From positions 1-18,255 of the forward strand of contig SOJY01000129.1 in NCBI GenBank assembly GCA_004376385.1: 18,255 bases of DNA, in the 5' to 3' direction. This document shows positions 14,363 through 18,255 of this stretch, one piece after another. The DNA comes from Candidatus Bathyarchaeum sp. Lineage in GTDB: Archaea > Thermoproteota > Bathyarchaeia > Bathyarchaeales > Bathyarchaeaceae. The notes beneath the pieces are model-generated. The model saw only the letters and a list, made by a program, of their open reading frames with translations. It searched no databases and was not told where the DNA came from. The first letter of the stretch is position 1. The number at the start of each line of letters is the position of its first letter. A program made the translations under genes and the position numbers.

Positions 14363-14821
14363 TTGAGCCAAGTAACATCTGAAGAGAAAACAGAGGCGCT
14401 TCTGTTTCTTGCCCTTTCCAATATCTTCTGTACTGCGATGGAGCTGGGCTGTCGAGTCGACCTGCGGAAAATGGTTCTGAGCTTATCTGACCGTTTTGTT
14501 TTCAAAGGATTATTTGTCTTCGCCAATTCAAGAGTGAATAATGGATTGGTTGAGGCTTTGTACAACATAGGCTTTACAGTGTTTTCGATTCCTTATGATT
14601 GTGATGCTCTTATGGGGTTCAAAATTAGTGAACTGATGGGGAGTTGTAAGGTTAAGGCAGTCATCATAGGAACCCACGATGGCGATTTTAGAGGAATTGG
14701 TGATGAACTGGAACAACAGGATATTGAAGTCTACTTTTTGGGTTTCCAGAATAAATTCTCAACTTTCCTGAAACCGAAGGCGCGCCTCTACATCGATCGC
14801 TCAGGAAGTGATAACGCATGA
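14363..14821 (+). CDS. NYN/PIN-like protein with an altered active site
   Basis: A 152-residue protein whose second half matches the NYN (LabA/DUF88-like) branch of PIN-fold nucleases: DCDALMGFKISELM (residues 79-92), VKAVIIGTHDGDFRGIGDEL (97-116) and IEVYFLGF, where known members carry Asp residues that bind metal and cut RNA. The first strand normally reads like VDGxN; here it is LFLALSNIFCTAMELG (residues 14-29), so the first Asp is missing while the later ones remain. It may be a weak or inactive nuclease, or a sensor. The start is a TTG with GGAGG seven bases upstream, two bases after the preceding stop; the end overlaps the next gene by four bases (ATGA). Confidence 0.75.
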   Translation: MSQVTSEEKTEALLFLALSNIFCTAMELGCRVDLRKMVLSLSDRFVFKGLFVFANSRVNNGLVEALYNIGFTVFSIPYDCDALMGFKISELMGSCKVKAVIIGTHDGDFRGIGDELEQQDIEVYFLGFQNKFSTFLKPKARLYIDRSGSDNA

Positions 14822-15075
14822 GGAGAAAGACTACAAAGACCTGCAAGACGGGATTGGAGAAATCCCTTGAACGTCTAATCAAACGAACTCAAAACATCGA
14901 GGATCCGTGCGAAAAGCAAGCATTTGTAACGTTTTGTATTGCCAACCTTGTTTCAAAGAACTATGACGAAATAGAGGCCCTTGGTATCCTAGAGAAAGTG
15001 AAGAATCTGATTGGCGAACTCAACAAACCTACAAAGCCTTCCTGCCAATTCAGTAAGCTGTCATATATTTCCTAG
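14818..15075 (+). CDS. Small helical protein, 85 residues, third gene of the NYN operon
   Basis: The ATG overlaps the NYN gene stop (ATGA), so its translation is coupled. The protein is basic at the start (MRRKTTKTCKTGLEKSLERL, IKRTQNIED), then helical (AFVTFCIANLVSKNYDEIEA, LGILEKVKNLIGELNK) and ends in a short polar tail. I do not recognise it. Size, charge and tight coupling to a nuclease-like gene would suit an antitoxin, a regulator or a small structural subunit; none of these is shown by the sequence. Confidence 0.65.
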   Translation: MRRKTTKTCKTGLEKSLERLIKRTQNIEDPCEKQAFVTFCIANLVSKNYDEIEALGILEKVKNLIGELNKPTKPSCQFSKLSYIS

Positions 15076-15103
15076 TGCTTTGCATATGGAAAGATGATTT
15101 AGG

Positions 15104-15646
15104 TTGAGCGAATTTCACTCAAAAATCAGTTCCAAGTTCAACGTACTCACGTCATCTGAAAAGAAGATTATTGATGAGGTCTGGGAGCACAGAGACACCT
15201 ACATCAAGTGGCCCGCCAAGCCGAGGCTCCTCTGGCCAGGCTGCGTCCGGATCAAGTACCACGGGATACCTGACAGGATAAAGGAGGAGGCGAGGTCCAA
15301 GGGGGTGCAGGTGGACTCGCGCTCTAACGGACCCGCAATAATGTCCATCCTGCTCGCAGGCGGGGAGAGACCGACGCGGTCGAACGGTCAGGGCTGGCAC
15401 ATCGATCACATCTACGATGGCAAATTCCCTTGGGCGACAAAAATGGTATCACTTCACGCAGTAAAAGACGGAAAGCACTTCACGCAGACCGCCGGGCTAG
15501 TTGCAATCCACCCCATCGCAGAGGCGCTCAAGGACGAGTACTTCTACGTCGCGTGGATGCTGAGACATGAAGCATTTCTGAGGTTCGGCTACGACCCCGA
15601 CAGAGTCTTCTGTGATATGATAGATGAGTACGGCTTCAGGAAATAG
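15104..15646 (+). CDS. HNH-like protein of unknown family (WHIDHIYDG...HFTQ)
   Basis: A 180-residue protein with a probable histidine-metal finger: GWHIDHIYDGK (His99, Asp101, His102) followed by HAVKDGKHFTQTAGLVAIHP (His118, His125, His136) and a conserved-looking helix YVAWMLRHEAFLRFGYDPDR. I recall proteins with this HFTQSAxLVAxHP...WxLRxEAFxRFxYDPD pattern in bacteria but know no function. The usual HNH Asn is replaced by Gln127 in HFTQ, so nuclease activity is only suggested. The start is a TTG at 15104; no upstream ATG stays open in this frame, and a TATA-like CATATATTT stands at about 15061-15069. The central part is clearly GC-rich compared with the AT-rich gene before it, suggesting separate acquisition. 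Confidence 0.65.
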   Translation: MSEFHSKISSKFNVLTSSEKKIIDEVWEHRDTYIKWPAKPRLLWPGCVRIKYHGIPDRIKEEARSKGVQVDSRSNGPAIMSILLAGGERPTRSNGQGWHIDHIYDGKFPWATKMVSLHAVKDGKHFTQTAGLVAIHPIAEALKDEYFYVAWMLRHEAFLRFGYDPDRVFCDMIDEYGFRK

Positions 15647-15662
15647 GGGCAAGTGGGATTCC

Positions 15663-15707
15663 CGGGAATCAACCTACTGGATTTGTGCGCGCCCACTTCT
15701 GCTTCGT
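15663..15707. repeat. Dispersed repeat (ATCAACCTACT type), copy 3
   Basis: Located 16 bases after the HNH-like gene and matching about 218-262 outside the element: GGAATCAACCT, CT, GATTTG, CGCGC, ACTT, CTTCG/CTTTCG. The presence of copies both inside and outside the element borders fits exchange between layered elements at this locus. Confidence 0.6.
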
Positions 15708-15785
15708 TGAGATGAAACCTCGAGAGCTCTACGCTCTTGACTTTTCACTAGTGTGTCATTTGCACGCATGTATTGTATGGGGGGT

Positions 15786-17678
15786 TTAGTGAACCTCCCA
15801 CTTCTCTAAGGCGAATTCTACTATCTTCTTTCCTCTTTCAGCGATCTGTTTCTTTCCCCATCTTTTATTAGAAGTCAGGTCTCTCTGGACTCTGAGAAGC
15901 GAGTCTTCATACTCCTTGCACTTCTGCTTAAAAGGTTTATTGCTCATACGCAAGTTAAAACCTTTCGAGGCTAATGTTATGTTCCCCAATCTGTTCACAC
16001 ATTTTTCATGCACGTCCAGTTCTTCCTTGTTCAGACCTAACATTGATGGGCTTCGCGGCCATATGTGCTCTAACTCGTACTTGGGTCTTCCTGTGTCATC
16101 GCGCGAGAGGATTTCAGTTAACGTGAATTCTAGGGGCTCCCCTTTAACATCTCTCAGATAAGTCTCGTACTCGTATAGAAGATATCTAATGTCACGTCCA
16201 GTAGTCCTATCATAAAAGTCATCAGCCTTCAAATGGTCCTCAAATTGCCAATCTGACCCATACTTCCGTATCAGCCACTTCAGCTCCATCACAGTTTCAT
16301 CATAATCCACCAGTCCCGCATGTACTTTGTAAGCTAAGTCATACAACCGACCTCTCCCAGTATCCGCTCTTCGTTTTCCTATTGCATAGGCTCGGAACAT
16401 CATGAGTTCTATAAAGTGCGAAATCTCTTTGAGTTTCTCATTTTGCCCTTTGAATCTTGTCCAGCAAGATATCAGTAACGGATAAAAGTTGGCCGCCCTT
16501 CCCAAAATGAACACTTTTTCTAGTAGACTCTTTATAGAACTTTCACCATCATACAACAAAATGCTCTTCAGGAAAGAGAATGCTTTTTCAATATCCAGCG
16601 TGTAATCCAGAACTGCGTTCAAGCACTCTTTTCTGTTGGCTCTGTATTTCTGAATGATGTAATCCTTTAGAACGGTCATGGATTGGTAAGATGCATCAGC
16701 CCTAGTCAAATTGTCGGGTATAATATCTTCGGGGGCGTATGTTACAAAATGATATCTCTGGACACTGTCTTCTTTTATGTCTTTACCATATCTCGAATTC
16801 TGTATTTCCACAATCCATCTGAAAATGTTACCAAAGCAATCATTTAGGTCTCTAAGGTTTCTCTCTTGTTCTTCGGGTGATGCTGATAAATACACCATGT
16901 ACATCAGATAGCTTTTCGTCTTCTCTAAATTAGTAAGATCTTTTCCTCGGTCATTGACTAGTTCAAACATACGTGCAGCTTCAGTTGTCTCTTTTAGGGG
17001 GTACACCATCATCTCCATCGCTTCTACCTTTTGCTTAAGCTGGAGAAGAAAGTCCGCGAATCCTTTAGGGTTTGCAGTGTGGACTTCTTGAAGCTTCTTT
17101 CCAAAGAAAGCTTTAGCTTCCAGTAGCCTCCTTTGCGACATCGTCACTGGTTTGGCAGGATTCATCTCACCATCTATTATGTATCTTCTGAAAAATTCTC
17201 TATCATCGCCCAGTAATTCCAACTTGTAGACGCTTTTGAACCGCAAATAATCCTCTTTAAGCTTCCGCAAGTTCGCCTTAGGCAGTCCCTTGACCGCCTC
17301 CATTCGGGCTATGATTTCTGCTAGTAGAATCAACGCTGTGGCAGTTCTTTGTTGCCCGTCTATTATTTCGAACTCCTCAAAGCGCAACCCGAGCATTTCT
17401 TCGTGTGTGCCCTTTTCCATTAGGATAATTGTGCCAAAGTAATGATCCTTGCCAGTTTCTAGGTAGTATAAGTCATTCCACAAGTCATCCCACTGATCTG
17501 TTTCCCAAGCGTAGTGGCGTTGATACACAGGCACTTGAAGACATATGCGTCGGGTAATCAGCGATTGGAAATTGAGTACGCCCTTCTCCACAAAGTCCAC
17601 TTCCATTCGGTTTTTTGGTGGCATCTTTGCGTATAAGGATCTTTTGGTTGTTTGGTCGAATTCAATCCATTGGCACAC
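15786..17678 (-). CDS. GmrSD-type DUF262/DUF1524 restriction-like protein
   Basis: This 630-residue protein has the ParB-like DUF262 domain at the front (VPVYQRHYAW at 49-58, FGTIIL at 81-86, IDGQQRTAT at 106-114) and a DUF1524 HNH-type nuclease domain at the end (YELEHIWPRSP with His538; NRLGNITLASKGFN around 562-575; SNKPFKQK). The middle 350 residues are helical. Both domains of the GmrS and GmrD subunits are in one chain, as in the fused type IV restriction enzymes that use nucleotide hydrolysis to cut modified foreign DNA. Related fused proteins are broad antiviral genes, so defence is a fair inference; the target modification is unknown. The GTG start at 17678 fits a TATA box at 17708-17716 on the minus strand; an ATG at 17624 is the alternative. 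It diverges from intN and shares its promoter region. Confidence 0.85.
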   Translation of the reverse strand: MCQWIEFDQTTKRSLYAKMPPKNRMEVDFVEKGVLNFQSLITRRICLQVPVYQRHYAWETDQWDDLWNDLYYLETGKDHYFGTIILMEKGTHEEMLGLRFEEFEIIDGQQRTATALILLAEIIARMEAVKGLPKANLRKLKEDYLRFKSVYKLELLGDDREFFRRYIIDGEMNPAKPVTMSQRRLLEAKAFFGKKLQEVHTANPKGFADFLLQLKQKVEAMEMMVYPLKETTEAARMFELVNDRGKDLTNLEKTKSYLMYMVYLSASPEEQERNLRDLNDCFGNIFRWIVEIQNSRYGKDIKEDSVQRYHFVTYAPEDIIPDNLTRADASYQSMTVLKDYIIQKYRANRKECLNAVLDYTLDIEKAFSFLKSILLYDGESSIKSLLEKVFILGRAANFYPLLISCWTRFKGQNEKLKEISHFIELMMFRAYAIGKRRADTGRGRLYDLAYKVHAGLVDYDETVMELKWLIRKYGSDWQFEDHLKADDFYDRTTGRDIRYLLYEYETYLRDVKGEPLEFTLTEILSRDDTGRPKYELEHIWPRSPSMLGLNKEELDVHEKCVNRLGNITLASKGFNLRMSNKPFKQKCKEYEDSLLRVQRDLTSNKRWGKKQIAERGKKIVEFALEKWEVH

Positions 17679-17682
17679 GCCA

Positions 17683-17760
17683 CCACCTCGGACTTTCCCT
17701 TAGGGGGCAATAAATAGCCCAGCACGCATGAAATCATGTGGGAGCATGTGATTTCATGAT
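17683..17760 (+). promoter_or_regulatory. Integrase promoter with operator; repeat copy 3, probably bidirectional
   Basis: It contains a CAATAAATA box (17708-17716) suitable as a TATA element on both strands: plus toward intN, minus toward the GmrSD gene. Downstream lies the inverted repeat GAAATCA (17730-17736) and TGATTTC (17749-17755), which ends directly before the tandem ATG codons of intN. The RHH domain encoded right behind it belongs to a class of repressors that usually bind such operators. The same region occurs at 2380-2460 and 11921-12000. Confidence 0.6.
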
Positions 17761-17983
17761 GAAGAAAGTCAACACTTGCCTCTACATCGACAAACAAGTC
17801 CTAGAAACCGCAAGGAAAGTGGGTCTGAACCTCAGCAGGGTCTCCGAGAACGCCCTCGTAGAAGCCATAGGAAGGCTACAAGGCCGGAAACAGGAAACCA
17901 GCCTCCAGAGCCCCCCGCGCGTTGAGGGCCGGGGCCGGGATTTGAACCCGGGCGCCAGGCTCCACAGGCCTGTAGGCTACTAG
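17756..17983 (+). CDS. int: RHH-domain N-terminal half of the split integrase (intN)
   Basis: Encodes about 75 residues starting MMKKVNTCLYIDKQVLETAR, then KVGLNLSRVSENALVEAIGR, a CcdA/CopG-like ribbon-helix-helix domain (strand VNTCLYID, two helices). A linker of about 15 residues leads into the translated att core GRDLNPGARLHRP, and the frame ends three codons later in the tRNA-like sequence (VGY, stop). In the circular form the frame would pass through att into the catalytic half. RHH domains normally dimerise and bind DNA, and antitoxins of this class repress their own promoters; here it may both repress and guide the recombinase. Start: tandem ATGs at 17756 and 17759; a GTG at 17738 at the expected transcription start is a possible leaderless alternative adding six residues. 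Confidence 0.85.
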   Translation: MMKKVNTCLYIDKQVLETARKVGLNLSRVSENALVEAIGRLQGRKQETSLQSPPRVEGRGRDLNPGARLHRPVGY

Positions 17984-17999
17984 GCTACCGCACTCTTCC
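17927..17999 (-). tRNA. tRNA-His(GTG)-like sequence, probably damaged
   Basis: Read on the minus strand, a 73-base tRNA shape is visible: a perfect anticodon stem CAGGC/GCCTG around the loop CTGTGGA (anticodon GTG, His), a T-arm CCGGG-TTCAAAT-CCCGG, 3' acceptor strand CCCCGGC with C at position 73, and a G just before position 1 (18000), both features of tRNA-His. The 5' acceptor strand, however, is GGAAGAG and pairs with the 3' strand at only three of seven positions, and the D-stem is weak. The variable loop has only four bases. I therefore think it is a tRNA-His pseudogene or relic that served as attachment site, with a working copy elsewhere. A host-specific odd tRNA is the alternative. 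Confidence 0.6.
17933..17970 (+). repeat. attR core
   Basis: The partner of 3758-3795 (37 of 38 bases equal). It lies inside the tRNA-His-like sequence and inside the intN reading frame, in the same frame as the left copy. Confidence 0.85.
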
Positions 18000-18084
18000 C
18001 GATCATGCACACGCAACATTTCTGTATGGCACTAAACTAAAGAATAAGAATGTGTTATAATACGCGAATTTGAAGGAGCAAACA

Positions 18085-18237
18085 ATGAAAACTGAGAAGA
18101 CGTTAGAGTTATCCTTTCTTTTTATAACTAGTCTCGGTGGAGCAGCGATGCTGGAAGCTGTTGGCCATGCTCAAATAAACTACGATCAAGTCAAAGTTGC
18201 GTCAATCTTGATCGGAATAGGTTCTGCTTCCTCTTAA
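18085..18237 (+). CDS. Possible small hydrophobic protein, 50 residues
   Basis: Right of the element, AAGGAG stands six bases before an ATG opening a frame of 50 codons: MKTEKTLELSFLFITSLGGA, then AMLEAVGHAQINYDQ and VKVASILIGIGSASS. Two hydrophobic stretches suggest a small membrane protein. A TATA-like TTATAATA (18055-18062) lies upstream. I do not recognise it. The window ends 18 bases after its stop, so its context is unknown. Confidence 0.45.
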   Translation: MKTEKTLELSFLFITSLGGAAMLEAVGHAQINYDQVKVASILIGIGSASS

Positions 18238-18255
18238 TGGAATATCAAAAGAGTA

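Larger units (their letters stand above)
3758..17970. mobile_element. Integrated SSV-type element of about 14.2 kb carrying nuclease/defence-like cargo
   Basis: The borders are the two 38-base att copies. The integrase gene is split so that its catalytic half is at the left edge and its RHH half at the right edge, the arrangement left by archaeal SSV-type integrases whose attP lies inside the gene. Between the borders are about 15 genes, mostly nuclease folds with unknown partners. I see no capsid, terminase, packaging ATPase, replicase or conjugation gene, so the element looks like a cargo-carrying or satellite-like integrative element, or a decayed one. It must depend on a related intact integrase for excision unless the two halves are expressed together. 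Confidence 0.85.

Noticed and set aside
3758..17970. Complete virus or conjugative plasmid
   Set aside because: No recognisable capsid, packaging, replication or conjugation gene among the readable proteins, so I call it an integrative element only.
1..18255. CRISPR array or cas genes
   Set aside because: No regularly spaced direct repeats with spacers and no Cas motifs; the repeats present are few and of promoter or att type.

Overview
The window looks archaeal. Several coding starts lie about 25 to 40 bases downstream of AT-rich TATA-like boxes, giving leaderless or very short-leader transcripts (for example the gene starting at 5042). One gene matches the archaeal Holliday-junction-resolvase-related endonuclease family, and a tyrosine-recombinase gene is split by integration at a tRNA-like sequence in the manner of SSV-type archaeal integrases. 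I suspect the Thermoproteota/Bathyarchaeia/Nitrososphaeria side of Archaea, but the phylum is not proven by the sequence.

The main structure is an integrated mobile element of about 14.2 kb. A 38-base sequence, with one mismatch, occurs at 3758-3795 and 17933-17970. It is the anticodon-arm to T-arm part of a tRNA-His(GTG)-like sequence on the minus strand. The reading frame that crosses the right copy (17756-17983) encodes a CcdA/CopG-like ribbon-helix-helix (RHH) domain. The frame that crosses the left copy (3767-4627) encodes the catalytic part of a tyrosine recombinase. Joined at the att core, as in the excised circle, they form one continuous frame of about 348 codons. Integration therefore cuts the integrase gene in two.

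This is not a first event at the site. Directly left of the left att core (about 3660-3757) is a decayed second RHH end in the same frame. A second integrase C-terminus survives at 6521-6652, and the promoter region of the right integrase half recurs at 2380-2460 and 11921-12000. The locus reads as a tandem or layered integration hotspot.

Layout: 1-493 holds no gene. 494-2328 is a two-gene operon (C45/acyltransferase-like Ntn hydrolase and a metallo-beta-lactamase-fold hydrolase). 2528-3106 (minus) is a DUF998-type membrane protein. 3315-3645 is a frameshifted csaA. Inside the element, from left to right: intC; a 48-residue protein (minus); a winged-helix/methyltransferase fusion with a clear operator; the int remnant; a four-gene minus operon ending in a HEPN protein; a PD-(D/E)XK-like nuclease; a three-gene minus operon of winged-helix-like proteins; about 1 kb with no convincing gene; a Holliday-resolvase-related protein; a three-gene plus operon with an unusual NYN/PIN-like protein; an HNH-like protein; a GmrSD-type DUF262/DUF1524 protein (minus); and intN. 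To the right are the tRNA-His-like sequence and a possible 50-residue protein.

The cargo is dominated by nuclease folds (HEPN, PD-DEXK, NYN, HNH-like, DUF262/DUF1524) in compact operons with unknown partners, so the element is best read as a mobile archaeal defence island. The strongest candidates for undescribed systems are the operons at 13137-15075, 9368-11186 and 6636-8383. Defence function is inference from fold and context only.
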